NCBI GenBank assembly: GCA_030762935.1 | Contig: CM060895.1 | Location: forward strand, 74,507,001 to 74,571,000 | Length of the DNA: 64,000 bases | Direction: 5' to 3' | DNA from: Hymenopus coronatus | Lineage: Eukaryota > Arthropoda > Insecta > Mantodea > Hymenopodidae | Part shown: positions 10,231-21,704 of the stretch, one piece after another | Layout of the letters: the number at the start of each line of letters is the position of its first letter | Position numbering within the stretch: the stretch's first letter is position 1 | Notes under the pieces: generated by a model | Database searches by the model: none | Told to the model about the DNA's origin: nothing | Seen by the model: the letters and a program-made list of their open reading frames with translations, nothing else | Made by a program: the position numbers and the translations under genes

Positions 10231-11980
10231 CAATACCGTTAATAATCATTGTATTTATAAATATTACAATGTATTGCATATTGTGTATATTAGTGTGTAT
10301 TTTATATTAAAATTAAACTGATGTATACTTTGACTTGCACAAATGTGTCAAATGAATTTTTTTAGTATTTAATAATGACACAAGGTCTGTAAAGCCTGAT
10401 GTTTTGCTATTTTACACTCTAGTACATAATTGTAAATCTTTGCATTGGAAATTCTATAGCATATTTGTAAATATGTATTGTAATTTGTTGACATTTATGA
10501 AGAGTACATAATACAATAATCATGTTTTAGTTTATATAATTACTACTAGTAACTATTATATCGATAATTTGAAAACTATCATCTGACATAACATTAGTTT
10601 TACATATAATGAAATTATATTTATTTTTTTATTTATACATTTAACACTATATTTTAATACTCTTTGTTTTTATGTGTAAGCAAAAAAATAAAAAGTATTC
10701 TGTTGTTTTTGTAACCTATGCTTTTAGCACTAGAGCTTTATACATTTTTTTTCATAGTATATAGTATATAAACATATGTATACATGTTGACAAGTTCTAT
10801 GTTCAGTGGCTTTCTAGCCTAAACGAACCTACAGAATGCTTTCTAATCTAATCTGATCCATTTAGGCGTTACAAGAAATAACTAAGTCTCATATAATAGG
10901 AGGCTTAACATGGTCGTGGTGGAGTTCATGGTGTTGAAATCTCAATGCAGAAATTACTAAATGTTCCTAAATTTTAAGCTCATTTATATAATATGAGATC
11001 AACAATTCCAATTTTCACCTAAGATACAATATAAAATGTAAGTGTATATATTTTTAAGATGATATCTTTTCAAAAGTCAGGCGAAATGAACCATTAAGGG
11101 CCAAACTAGCTCCAACTGTGGTAAAAGGTTCAGTAATGTACGGTATACAGTAATGTAAGAGGTATGCGGTAGATGTTCAGTAATGATGCATTATAAATGC
11201 AAAGAACAACTTCTTGAAACAATAGACAAAAACTCAGCAAGGCTGATAAACCTATTAATGAGAATACCCATAAGAATTAAAATTACTAAATCAATCCAGA
11301 TTAATAAGCATACAACTGTGTACCTGCTTATGCCTCCCCGTATTATACTAACACTTGCTAGCTATAATTTATCAGATGATAATAATTCTGAACAGGAGTT
11401 TAATGAAATATTCTAATCTGAAATTTAATTTAACCAAAAAGTATACAGAATTAATGCTACTACTAAACAACAGATGGCAGCATTTTCAACTAGCTAACCT
11501 AGGCGAGTGCGACAGCACATTCTCCTGTAATAAACAACTGATATAGCCAACAACAGCTGTAAAATTAACTCAGTTAAAAGCTTGCAGTTTCTATAGTGCT
11601 TCCGATGCTTGGTTAATGGAAAATTTCCACATGAATGCTCGCGCAATTTTCTTTTCAATAGATCTGCAATTTTAAAAGTAAACTAATATTCTCGATTACG
11701 TACATAAATAACTCGCTATATAAAAACCAATAATGAAGCTGTTAATAAAATTGTATGTGTTACATTCATGTGACTCTTTGGTCGTTATGTGAGAACTTTG
11801 AATTTCAAAATTTTCGTATAGAGAAGACAAAAAGAAAAAAGAAAAAAACAAAAAACGAAGTAAAAAGGAAAATAATGTAAGAAAATAAATAAAAACCAAA
11901 TAAGAACCTCTTTGAGAAGTAAATTTGTTGAAAATGCAAACCAATAACAAGAAACGCATCAGAAATGGTTTATAGTTATT
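10231..11980. other. AT-rich sequence, first part probably a LINE 3' UTR
   Basis: Up to about 10720 the sequence is very AT-rich and follows the ORF2 end directly. At 10790-10860 there is weak similarity to the 3' part of SINE S1. A 77-codon plus frame at 11183-11416 reads fairly evenly but matches no domain I know. A minus frame at 11696-11959 is low-complexity and not convincing. Confidence 0.35.
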
Positions 11981-11984
11981 GGAA

Positions 11985-12330
11985 ATGAATTGTGTGCTTT
12001 AACCAGATCTACATTTTATTGTATATCTTTTGTAAATTTTGTCTATCATTTACGATTTACCTGATGTACATAGAAGACATTCAGAATGAGGTAGATCTTA
12101 GAAAAGTCGACATACATTTTTCATTTGTCATGAAAATATATTAAACATAATAGATTGTTAATAAACATTGTTAGCCATTTTTGAGAAAATAAAGGTTGAA
12201 GTTTTTTATGTAAAAGGCAATTTGTGACGGGTGATTTAATTGAAAACCTTCGTGTACATCTTTGGAAGATGAACTTAAACACCAAGTTTAGAATTTTACC
12301 GATTTTGCATTTTGTAAATGGTCGTCGATA
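11985..12330 (-). repeat. R1 middle fragment
   Basis: Diverged but ordered R1 blocks are seen in minus orientation: CCAGATCTACATTTT, the CATTCAGAATGAGGTAGATC block, GTTAGCCATTTTTGAGAAAA, and CTTTGGAAGATGAACTTAAA. Head and tail are missing. Confidence 0.55.
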
Positions 12331-12773
12331 TCATAAATAACGTTATTTGAAATTTACGTTTTAAAGAGATCGTATTTTTTTATAAGATAAGTGTTTGTAT
12401 CCTTTAAGTTTACCAGTTGTACAAAATTATATAATTGCAAAGGACTTCATACGCTATTGGCGGCCAAATAATAATAGTAATAATAAAAGAAATAATTGTG
12501 TATTGTTATTATTCCTCCTTATCCTCAAGTGCTGGGTCATGTGATATTTTGCTATAATAAAACGGGTACTTTTTTTCAACTATTCTTGGGACGATCCACA
12601 GATCTCTTCCCACTGGGTGGGTAATGGAGCATAGTCTTTACGGATTCTATGGGATCTCATTAGTCTTAAATGACTCGTTCAGTTATTTTGATACGTATAC
12701 ATAAAATGGAGAACTTGCTTCAGAACAAGTTCCTCCATTATAGCTTCATTTCGTACTTGGTCCCGCATACTAC

Positions 12774-12843
<70 letters not shown>
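12774..12843. repeat. ATT trinucleotide microsatellite
   Basis: About 23 uninterrupted ATT/TTA units. It creates a run of isoleucines in an incidental 101-codon frame, which is not a gene. Confidence 0.95.
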
Positions 12844-12846
<3 letters not shown>

Positions 12847-13128
12847 CAAACATCTTGTAGATATATTATTTTAACGAAAATAGTTATTGAAACGCAATTT
12901 AAAAAACCGAAAAATTTGCCTTGTTTTTTCAGGATTTTCTTAAAAACCGTGATCCCTCCGTGGAAGAGAAACTAATATACCAAATTTAATAACTCGAAAT
13001 TTTTGTGTCATGCTGTTCAGACACACTGAATCACATTCAAGAACCTTCATTACACGATGGACCTCAAAAATGTTATTTCTTTTGATATCTCGATAGGAAT
13101 CTTACTTTTAGAATGCAATTCCAACAAC

Positions 13129-13138
13129 CTTATAGTTA
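13129..13138. repeat. Left target site duplication of the Penelope-like element
   Basis: CTTATAGTTA here is repeated exactly at 14714-14723, immediately outside the element. A 10-bp direct repeat at both edges marks the insertion site. Confidence 0.7.
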
Positions 13139-13174
13139 AATATATGCGTAAGCTTTCACGGCCGGTGTCCATGG

Positions 13175-13408
13175 TTTTAAAATTTAAAATTTTCGGGCTG
13201 TTTTGCCGTGGTCTGTAGGTTAAAATATGTTTAGTTAAAATATTTCTACCTAACGTTTCGTCCCTGTCTGTGGGGGACATCTTCAGAGGCACTGCACTCA
13301 CGTCGCTAAGAAAGAATTACATCAGTGCGGGTTATAGCCAGTATATATATACTCGGGCACTGGTAGGCGGGGTCAAGTGGACAGGTTCTGGTTTGTTTAT
13401 TTGGCCTG
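13175..13408 (-). repeat. Inverted flank (pLTR), native 3' copy, with hammerhead-like core
   Basis: On the minus strand this repeats 14477-14712 with only a few differences, such as a small indel near 13305. It contains a hammerhead-like core: CTGAAGA at 13286-13280, GTCCC and GGGAC helix arms, then GAAAC at 13259-13255. Hammerhead ribozymes are known in pLTRs of Penelope-like elements. Here a single T sits between CTGAAGA and the helix, so activity is uncertain. Confidence 0.75.
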
Positions 13409-14482
13409 GAGGTTGCGGAGCTGGGAAAGTATAGGGAACCAGGTGGAGTTTAATTTAAGTCCTTCGTCTTTGTTGAAGTTGTTGGTGTTCTTATAAATCT
13501 CAATGGCCTCTCTGTGTAAACGGGGAAAATAATTTTTAGTCGTAGCTATAACCTCTACCTTATCATATTGCATACGGTGGTCATCCAAAGATAAAACATG
13601 TGCCACGGCTGATTTTTCTGTTTGTCCGAGGCGGCAGTTTCTTTTATGTTCTGTAATGCGTGTGTTAATGCTACGCTTTGTAGTGCCGATATAAACTTGG
13701 CCACATGTGCACGAGATTTTGTAAACACCAGATTTTGAAAGTGGATCGAGTCGATCTTTAGCTGATTTGAGGTACTGTTTTATTTTAGTTGTCGGCATGT
13801 ATATAGGTTTCACGTGTTGTTTCTCTAAAATCTTGCCGATACGATCAGTTATGTTTTTTATATATGGCAAGAATAGTTTATTTTTATATGTCGATGCCTC
13901 CCTAGGTCTGGTGTTGATCTTTCTGGGACGCATTGCTCGATCGATATCCTTTTTAGTGTACCCATTATACAGTAGCGTCTTTTGTAGATATTTTAATTCT
14001 TGTGGTAAATGTTCCGGATCACAGATTCCTTTAGCTCGTTCCACTAGTGTTTTGATTACGCTTCTTTTCTGTTTGGGATGATGGTTGGATTGTTTACTAA
14101 GATATCGGTCCGTATGGGTTGATTTTCTGTACACTGCACGCGTGAATCTTCCGTCGTTTTTCCTAGTTATCAATACATCGAGAAAAGCAATCTGACCGTC
14201 AGACTCTAATTCCTTTGTAAATTGGATGTTTGCGTGTTGGCTGTTCAGGTGATCTAGGAATTTTTGGAGTTCAGCTTCTCCGTGAGGCCATATAGCGAAG
14301 ACGTCAATGTAACGAAGCCAAACGGACGGTTTTTTAGTCGCAGTTGCCAGTGCATGTTTTTCAAATCGTTCCATATACAAATTAGCTACCACAGGTCCAA
14401 GAGGATTGCCCATGGCAACTCCGTCTTTTTGTTCGTAGTAATCGTTGTTCCATCTAAAATACGTCGTGGTGAGACACAGGCC
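13397..14482 (-). pseudogene. Penelope-like reverse transcriptase (C-terminal part) with GIY-YIG endonuclease
   Basis: The 338-codon open frame from the Met at 14413 is not the true start. The same frame continues upstream to about 14482 with LTTTYFRWNNDYYEQKDGVA, a conserved RT block, before hitting the inverted flank. After MGNPLGPVVANLYMERFE comes RYID at residues 34-37, where the RT catalytic motif belongs. The family has two adjacent aspartates (YxDD); here only one remains, consistent with loss of one GAC codon. Then IAFLDVLI (75-82), a linker, and the GIY-YIG nuclease follow: GVYKI at 229-233, VYIG at 240-243, an Arg-rich helix at 248-258 and a downstream Glu at 302. The frame ends at QLRNLQAK with a stop inside the flank repeat. 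The endonuclease half looks intact, but the RT is truncated and lacks a catalytic residue, so it should be inactive. Confidence 0.9.
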
Positions 14483-14712
14483 AAATAAACAAACCAGAAT
14501 CTGTCCACTTGACCCCGCCTACCAGTGCCCGAGTATATATACTGGCTATAACCCGCACTGATGTAATTCTTTCCGAGTTAGCGACGTGAGTGCAGTGCCT
14601 CTGAAGATGTCCCCCACAGACAGGGACGAAACGTTAGGTAGAAATATTTTAACTAAACATATTTTAACCTACAGACCACGGCAAAACAGCCCGAAAATTT
14701 TAAATTTTAAAA
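14477..14712 (+). repeat. Inverted flank (pLTR) copy at the truncated 5' side, with hammerhead-like core
   Basis: This is the reverse-complement partner of 13175-13408. The hammerhead-like core is on the plus strand: CTGAAGA at 14601-14607, GTCCC 14609-14613, GGGAC 14623-14627, GAAAC 14628-14632. It begins exactly where the RT frame is cut, at CAGGCCAAATAAAC. Confidence 0.75.
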
Positions 14713-14713
14713 T

Positions 14714-14723
14714 CTTATAGTTA
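14714..14723. repeat. Right target site duplication of the Penelope-like element
   Basis: An exact copy of the 10-bp sequence at 13129-13138 directly follows the inverted flank. Confidence 0.7.
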
Positions 14724-16520
14724 TCCTCAAAGGAAGTATAGATGAAGTTATCAAACACACGGTCTGATTGTTGCTTCACTACACATTCATATTGTAACTG
14801 GCATTAGGTTCTGCTAGCGTTTCATTTTGTTATGCAATTACTCAAGACTATCACTTTCTTTAAGCAACTGTAAGACCGGCGCTCTTAGATAACCTTGACT
14901 CTTATAATGCGCACATCTCGTTGATCCTATATCGGCAACCTCATTGCGGTGTCAGTAGTCAACCACAAAAGAAATAGCAGAACATCTGCTATAAGATTTC
15001 TCTATTGGTAACCCAGTTTGCGGTCTATCATTCTGGTTGTTTCACCTTGCAAAGTATTTTTACAAAACTCTTAAACAGGAGAGCCTTGAGAGTTCTTAGA
15101 TGTAGAGTCCTTCTCGGCGAAATTTTGTTTTTATAAGTAAAAACCTGAGGATAAGGTAGCGGTGAATGCATTGCACCCGCTACAATTGGCGCGCTTTCCT
15201 GGCCGACGGGCGGTACTATTTGCGCTACAGTTATGGAAGCGCTACAGTTAACTCTTCAGGACACGACTCTTTAACTCCATTCTAATAATGCTAGCCATTT
15301 GAAATGTATGTCATAGGTGTAATATAATCAAATAAACTACAGCGCAAATTTTATTCATTATACTCTAATGGTTTGGAAGTTGTCAATTTTGCTTGTTTCG
15401 TCACTAATAAGGTCCCTTGCGACACAAATTAACATTTTGGTCAAACAGTTTAACCATAGGCTAACAATAATCTACTTTTTGAAATTGCCATAGGTTTTTC
15501 TGTGTCTCGTTTGGTGTAGGCTTAAACTTTTTTTGTCGTAAAAATTCAATTTTTCAAACACAAAAATTATAAACATCTGACAGTAAAACCTAGGGCATGA
15601 CTTATTCATTGTACCTCTGTGAACATGTATACAAAGTTTTTCTTATATATGCATACACACAAATACTACTTTGTGACATGTTATACTTATTAGAAAGTTC
15701 ACTGCCGTATACAACCTGCACCTCTATGATATGATTCTACTTCCAACATTCTTGGCATAATCCACAAATTTGTGTTCAGAGAAAGTGAATGCAAACAAAA
15801 GTAGGCGTAACGTTAAGATAGTTTAAAATTTACATCATATTTACATTAACAAATGGGCATTTAAAATTGCTCCTGGTGGGCATTTATACTTTTTGTATTC
15901 AGGAATATTACAATTATTTTCTGAAAATAAATGTGTATTTTTTGTGACATTTCATGAAATTTCAGTCATGCATACCCTTAGAATCAACTTATTAAGGTGA
16001 CAATAAATGATTTTTAAAGGGATTTTGATAAAAAAATGTTGGTTTTTGGATTGTTTATTCACAATGTACATCATACATTGTTAATTGCAATTTGCAATAT
16101 TTGGTTTTCCTAAGGTGGATGTAAACATGTTTTGGAAGATATTTTAAAAGGTTGAGCTGGTTAAACGACCAAATCATACTTAGAAGCGATTTCCCTTTGG
16201 TTCAAATTTGTCATTTTCTGGTTCAAATTTGTCATTTTCACCTATTAGAAATAAGCTCTGAAAACTTTTACAAAATCTCATGAGAATATATAATAAAATA
16301 TCTGTTTGAAATTTATACATTGGTCATAGGTTAATTTAAAAAAAAATTACTATATGTTTTTTTTCACCTTTTTTAAAAATATCTACTTTAGGAAAATGTC
16401 AGACAATTTGTCAGAAATATGTTAAGTAATGTAGTTTTAAAAAAAACCAGATGCTCATTCACATAAACTTTTATAGCTGTTCCATATATGTACAAATTAA
16501 TGCTACAAAATAATACTATT
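14724..16520. other. Unassigned AT-rich sequence with one short direct repeat
   Basis: No gene or named repeat is seen. At 16199-16239 the 20-mer GGTTCAAATTTGTCATTTTC occurs twice in tandem, 21 bp apart. Confidence 0.4.
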
Positions 16521-16524
16521 TTAT

Positions 16525-17270
16525 CTTCATTCTAATAGATATAAACATTAGCAGAATGGGTCCTATTACTTGCGTCCTTGAAAGTGGAGGGGAAACAAGA
16601 GAATATCATAGGCTAAAGCAAGAGTCAATCTTTTAAAATATGGTCGTTGTATGAAACAATTGAAGTTCGATTCGCTTTGCATGATCGTTTAAGAAGTCAG
16701 CTAATGTAAAATTGAAACCAACAAGGAATATCTACAAAACAGTTAATTCTACAAGAAAAACGTATCTGACATAAACTAGGTATTTTAACGAGATCTACAT
16801 TTTTGCGTAGCAAGTTTTTGTCTATTCTTACGGTTTAATCGTTGTGCAAAATTCTGCCGAGCTCGTCCAGAATAAGAAATCTTTAGAGGCTATTCCCAGA
16901 ATATTCAAAATATACCATTTATTTCTTATGTAAAATCTTTAATATACGGTACTTTAATCAAAATAGTAGTAGTCATTTTTGAGAAGAACAAAATGTTGAT
17001 AATTTTTTCCATGTAAAGGGTAGTTTGCGCTGGGGAGATTTTCTTGAAAATCTTAATGTGATCTCCTTTGACACTACTATACATAAATATTAAGTTTTGG
17101 GTTTAACAGAGTTTTCGTTTTTGATCTATGCTGTCCACAGACGCATACAAACGAATTTTGTTTTATAAAATGCTTTTATTGGACCCAGGGCTCTCAAACA
17201 TATTTGTAGTGAAATCTCGGCATCATATATTTGGGTTGAATACAATGCTTTCTATTTTGATTGAAGTAAT
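16525..17270 (-). repeat. R1 copy, near full length, diverged
   Basis: Blocks appear in minus order: the AACATTAGCAGAATGGGTCC tail, AACAAGGAATATCTAC, GATCTACATTTTTGCGTAGC, GAAGAACAAAATGTTGATAA, GAGCTATGCTGTCCACAG-like text, and TTGGGTTGAATACAATGC at the head. Confidence 0.75.
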
Positions 17271-17619
17271 TACATCGAATAAATTAATTAATATATGCAT
17301 GATGTGAAGGTATATCTGAATGCAGCTTGTGAATGCAGCTTTTGTTAGCGGTAACTTCTGTACGAAATATTAAAACTTCAGCTTTAATAATTCAGAAAAT
17401 CACTTTTAGCACTTCGGTGCTCCCTTAAACACATTCTGCGTTTTTTTATACTTATTGATTTCCTTTACTTGTAAGGTGTGATGTTGAACATAACCTAAAA
17501 CTGGCAATTTTATTGCTGTCTATTGCGTTTAAGAACTTTTTTTTTTTCAGTGCACATGCTTTTGACACTAAATTTCCTGTCATCTCTGTCGTCAAAATAC
17601 GATTTGGCATAACTAAATA

Positions 17620-17960
17620 ACCAAAGTCATCAACACAAAGCTTTATTTATAAATTTACAGTTCCTTACTCTATTTTTCAACAAATTGTCATTGCTATCAA
17701 AGTATTTATTGTCACGTGGTACCAGATGATGTATTCTCACCGCTAAAGATCTGAGCCAAGATATCAACAGCTGCTTTGAGATCTTCATGGCTGGGAAATC
17801 TTTTCCATCTATCATGTACGGTGTATAAAGTGAAACACTGGATTTTCTGAATTCTTTTATCAACATTTGCTTTCAACTTCTCCTTAACGATTGATGATCT
17901 TCCACTCCGGACTTTTTCGTACCCACTGGCTGATCCTTATTACTCGTAAATTGTGCTCCA
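17620..17960 (-). pseudogene. Mariner-type transposase remnant, N-terminal part fused to C-terminus
   Basis: On the minus strand one frame gives GRSSIVKEKLKANVDKRIQK (an N-terminal helix-turn-helix region common in insect mariner transposases). With a frame change, DGKDFPAMKISKQLLISWLR follows, then VRIHHLVPRDNKYFDSNDN, which matches the usual C-terminus: helix with 'WL-R-S', then 'K-L-V-P-R-Y-x-K-C-L' and 'N-G-D-Y-V'. The central catalytic domain is missing entirely, so it cannot encode an active enzyme. The 78-codon frame at 17630-17866 covers only the C-terminal part. Confidence 0.55.
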
Positions 17961-18059
17961 TTTCCTCACTGAAGACTTGTTTATTGTATTATTACTACTA
18001 CACCCTTGCGTTATTTATCTATAAAATTCGATTGGCCGAACATTTTGTGCACTAAAAAA

Positions 18060-18190
18060 ATGAATAAGATCTTTGGCATTGAAAAACTGGTATTACAGGA
18101 CGCTAAATGCCTTGACAGAATGGAGATTTCGGTGAAAATGGAGAGTAAGGCCACTGTAACCTTGCAAATAGTTTCGTGTTGAAAACTTCT
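18060..18190 (+). pseudogene. Second mariner-type transposase C-terminus, inverted copy
   Basis: The plus strand reads GIEKLVLQDAKCLDRMEISV, the same C-terminal block as on the opposite strand at 17.7 kb and as at 27.43 kb on the plus strand. It is followed by the same terminal inverted motif. Confidence 0.55.
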
Positions 18191-18228
18191 GTTATTTAGC
18201 TATGCCAAATCATCTGTCACTTTCTGAA

Positions 18229-18764
18229 GGCCCTTGTATGTTAACAGTGTTGCATTGCTTTTGTTTTGTTTTTGTAGTAACCCGCTGATATGGAGTGAGA
18301 TATTCATAAGTGTAAATATAAACCATAAATAAAAATATAGTATTCATATGCATGAGCTGAAAATGGACATCGAAGCACCTGCAAACTTCGTATCCAAGGG
18401 TGTTGCAGATCACTGGAATGTATCAGAGAGAAAAGTTACAGCTAAGAGGGAACATTAGCATAATGGTATGCCGTTTCACAAACTCGATGGTGCGATATGT
18501 GGCTCTAACGTTTCGAAGTGGAATTCGAGATACAGCCAGCATAAATTACCTTTCCAATTCAAGGAAAGTGGCTTGAAGGGAAAACGTGAAAAGCATTGTT
18601 TTGAAAAGATCGTACCACATTTCTTCTTTCAAAAGAAATACAAAAATTCTTTACCCAAAACGAATAAATCCACTCTAATGTATTTTAAGTAGGGTTTTGC
18701 TGACTTCTTTTTGCTTAAGACTGGGTAGCGAAAAATGCTTAAATTTTGAAAATTATTTCTTTTT
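18229..18764. other. Unassigned sequence
   Basis: It contains two small frames (18210-18413 minus, 18468-18692 plus) with no recognisable domain. Confidence 0.35.
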
Positions 18765-19580
18765 GCTTTTTTACTTTCTCTACACGTACAATATACATGT
18801 ATATAGAAGGTACTGTATTGCACTCGAAAATTCTATGACGATATTTCACCGTAAACACATGCTTTGGCACTCCTGAATCCAACAAAAAGGATTTGTAGAA
18901 AAATGTCCGTATGTGCGGACAGCATAGCTCAAATACGAAAAGAGTTAAATAAAAAACTTGATATTTAAATTGGGTATTTTCCAAGGATGTGACACGAACA
19001 TTTTCTAGAAAATCCTCCCATCGTAAACTAATCTTTACATGGAAAAAATTTAGAAAACATTTATTTTCTCAGAAATGGTTCTAACGATTTTGTTTAAATC
19101 TCTGACATGATATTTACAAGAGAAATAAAATGTATACCTTGAATTTTCTGGGAATAGTCTCCGAAGATCTTTTTATTCTGTATGACTTTTTCTGTTAAAC
19201 CTTAAGAGATAGACAAAAACTTGCTACACAAAAATACAGATCTCCTTAAAGCAGACAATTTGTCATGTACATTTTTTCATGGAGTTTTCGACAGATTCCT
19301 TGTTATTGGTTTCAGTCTTAAAATACGTAAGCCTTTCTCATACATGAACTTGTCAGCTCCTGGACACGCAAGGAAACTGATTTCAATCCCATAGCAACCA
19401 CGTTTTAAAACATTTGACTATCACTTCAGCCTAGCGAATTCCTTTAATTTCCTTCTACTTATAAGGAGCTAAGCAATAAGACCAATTCTGCCAATGTTTA
19501 TCTCGATCAGCATGAAATAGATAAAAATATCTAATGTATTCTCCATGTATCTGTAACAAACTATTGTTAATAAGCTTATT
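18765..19580 (+). repeat. R1 copy with altered tail
   Basis: The head ACTTTCTCTACACGTACAAT starts at 18773. The order of blocks is standard up to ATCTCGATCAGCATGAAATA near 19500. Then the sequence turns into tail text in the opposite orientation (TCTCCATGTATCTGTAACAA), so the 3' end is a small inverted join. Confidence 0.75.
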
Positions 19581-19589
19581 CTTTTAAGT

Positions 19590-20734
19590 ATAGTTTTGAG
19601 GACCGTTTTTTACTAGTTATGCCTAAGGGGATTGGGCAGCAAAATATGCTTCAATTTTTCAAAATTATTTATTTTTTGTTAATTGTAATATTAAAAATCA
19701 TATCCCGAAGTTGTATTGTTGAAATTGACCTGCAAATGTGTAAAAATATTATGCCGAATGGTTACGCTCTCTTTCACTTTAAGTGCTTAATTTTCCAACC
19801 ATAGCTTCTAAGATCCCAAGCAGAGAGTTTATAAACGAACACCAGCGAAAAGAGGAAATATTGGCTTTTCTATTGGTGTTTCTGCGCTTCTCAGTCAAGG
19901 AAGGTGCTAATAGTGGAGCTGTAATCTTTAAATTCAGCTAAAGTTTTTTAAGCCTATTTCAGAAACTATTAAAAGTAACAAAATAAAAATTTAACCACTT
20001 ACGGTCAACATACTTATGTATTTCTTAAAGCTAAGGAATTGTCAGTGGTTCATAATTTAATCTTAAAAAATAAAATATATATGAAAATTTAAAAAAAAAA
20101 TAGATGAAAAAATTCCATAAAATAATAAATTCTCTCAAGTTGCTTTAATAACAACAAAGGTAGCTTCTAGCAGAAGTAAACTTTTGATTACCCTAACTTC
20201 TTTCAGGAGATGAGTGCGCCGGAAAAATCACACATTTAACAATAGTAAGATGGGAGTACGCGGTCCCTTTATGTGAAGGAAACGATTTTAGGTATTTAGG
20301 TCTTCTATGTCTTCTATAGGTATGTGCACGATGCGTATTATTATAGTATTGCAGTTTAGTTATATTATGCGACTAAACGCTCTGAAATATTAAGATAATG
20401 TATCCAAAAAAATGTAACCAAAAATTGTAAAATAAAATATTTTTCCCAGTGAGGTTCTTGAAAACCGATTAACTGACTCTATAAATAAACAAGATCATGT
20501 TTATTAACGAACACCCCCAACTTCAAGCATTGTTCCAAAATGATCTAGACGATGTAATTATTTACCAATTTGTTACAGTATTTTTACTGCCTCCCAAAAG
20601 TGTCTAAAATAAAATGGCCGTATACTTTTTCGAAATAATTCTCAAATTTTAAGTAGTAAGTAAATTACAAATTTAAAAAATCGAGAGCTTTGGAAAGCAA
20701 AAGAAGTAATACTATTTACTTTGTCTAGCACGCA
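19590..20734. other. Unassigned AT-rich sequence
   Basis: No gene, SINE or clear R1 block is found. It contains several A/T homopolymer tracts. Confidence 0.35.
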
Positions 20735-21265
20735 TGTGTAATGTAAATAGTAGCTAGAGATGATATTGTATTTCATCCAAAAATTCGATACCGAATTTTC
20801 ACCGGAAATATATGTTTTGACGATCCCTTAGTCCAAAACACATTTTTAAAAATGTTTGTTTGTGTGTGTGTTTGGGTCTATGAACACGATAACTCCAAAA
20901 CGAAATGCCGTTTAAATACCAAAATTGGTATTTAAATGTAGCACTTTCCATGAATGCTACGCCAAAATTTTTCAGAAAATTCCCTGCTAGCCTTTACATG
21001 TAAACATTTTCTAAAGCTTAAATGTCTCAAAACTGACGAGTAGTTTGATTAAAATATGGCATTTGAGAAAAATAACGTGACAAATAAACTTGTATCTTGC
21101 ATTTTATGGAAGTAGCCTATGTAGACCTCTTCATTCTGAATGACTTTTGCATAACAGGTAAACTGTAAGATAAAGACAATAGTTACTTCACAAAAATGTA
21201 GACCTCACTAAAACACAATTTGTCACATGCATTTTTATTAAAGTTGATTACCAAAATATTTCCTG
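20735..21265 (+). repeat. R1 copy, tail replaced by a SINE
   Basis: It runs from a degraded head (GTAGCTAGAGATGATATTGT) through AAATTCGATACCGAATTTTC, the TGTGTGTGTTT tract, CAAAATTGGTATTTAAATG and AAGTTGATTACC, then meets SINE family C at about 21268. Confidence 0.75.
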
Positions 21266-21267
21266 GT

Positions 21268-21490
21268 ATTGATTTAAATTTTAAACTACCGAGATTTCGG
21301 ATAGGTAGAGAGGACTGGGAAATTCAATGCCATAGCCGGGATTTGATCCACGAATTTCCTGATCTCCAGCCGGTCTCTCTAACCACTGAGCTACATACCG
21401 GCACGACATTAAATTCAGCTGACTCGTATGTTTCCCGGTAAACCACAAGGTGAACTCGACTTATTTTGAGATAACCCCAATGGTGACTTA
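21268..21490 (-). repeat. tRNA-derived SINE, family C
   Basis: On the minus strand the tRNA-like part has GTAGCTCAGTGGTTAGAGAG and TGGATCAAATCCCGGCTATG. It is preceded, not only followed, by about 100 bp conserved in the other two copies (33770-33960 minus, 38080-38285 plus), including the complement of TTTCCCGGTAAACCACAAGG. Confidence 0.75.
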
Positions 21491-21704
21491 AAATGTTGCA
21501 AGTACTTTAAGTCTCGGGTTTCATAGTATAGCCAATGATTAGGTCAATTAGTGTTTTTGTTTTTATGTACAACCTTGTGTAGGACAGGAGTTGGATAGGT
21601 CACATTGAGATCATCTTGAGTTTACGGGGAAACATTACAATCTTGTAAGAATTGTAATTGCTAATTCCTTTTTCTTGAAATTCTAAACATTTTTACGTAG
21701 CTTT

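Larger units (their letters stand above)
13139..14713 (-). mobile_element. Penelope-like retroelement, 5'-truncated, with inverted flanking repeats
   Basis: The element runs on the minus strand. It holds the C-terminal part of the reverse transcriptase plus the GIY-YIG endonuclease (13397-14482), enclosed by near-identical inverted repeats at 13175-13408 and 14477-14712. The outer 36 bp on the left (13139-13174, containing CGGCCGTGAAAGCTTACGCA on the minus strand) is the native 3' end and is missing on the right. A 10-bp target duplication flanks it. Penelope-like elements carry repeats called pLTRs, in direct or inverted orientation, and are usually 5' truncated, which fits. The same terminal motif with small changes occurs at 60888-60911, a second insertion remnant. 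Confidence 0.88.
17578..18228. mobile_element. Palindromic mariner-type deletion derivative, copy 1
   Basis: Both ends carry the same inverted motif: GATTTGGCATAACTAAATAA at 17601 and its complement at 18191-18211 with one mismatch. Transposase 3' coding remnants point inward-to-outward on each side: minus strand at about 17620-17960, plus strand at about 18081-18150. The middle (AATTCGATTGGCCGAACATT, 18027-18046) is shared with 26985-27568. The structure is therefore two 3' ends of one mariner-type element joined head to head, and it was copied at least twice. Confidence 0.6.

Noticed and set aside
11696..11959. Membrane protein gene on the minus strand
   Set aside because: Phe/Leu/Ser richness comes from A/G- and A-rich low-complexity DNA; no conserved block.
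12670..12975. 101-codon gene with a long isoleucine run
   Set aside because: The run is a translated ATT microsatellite; the rest is low-complexity.
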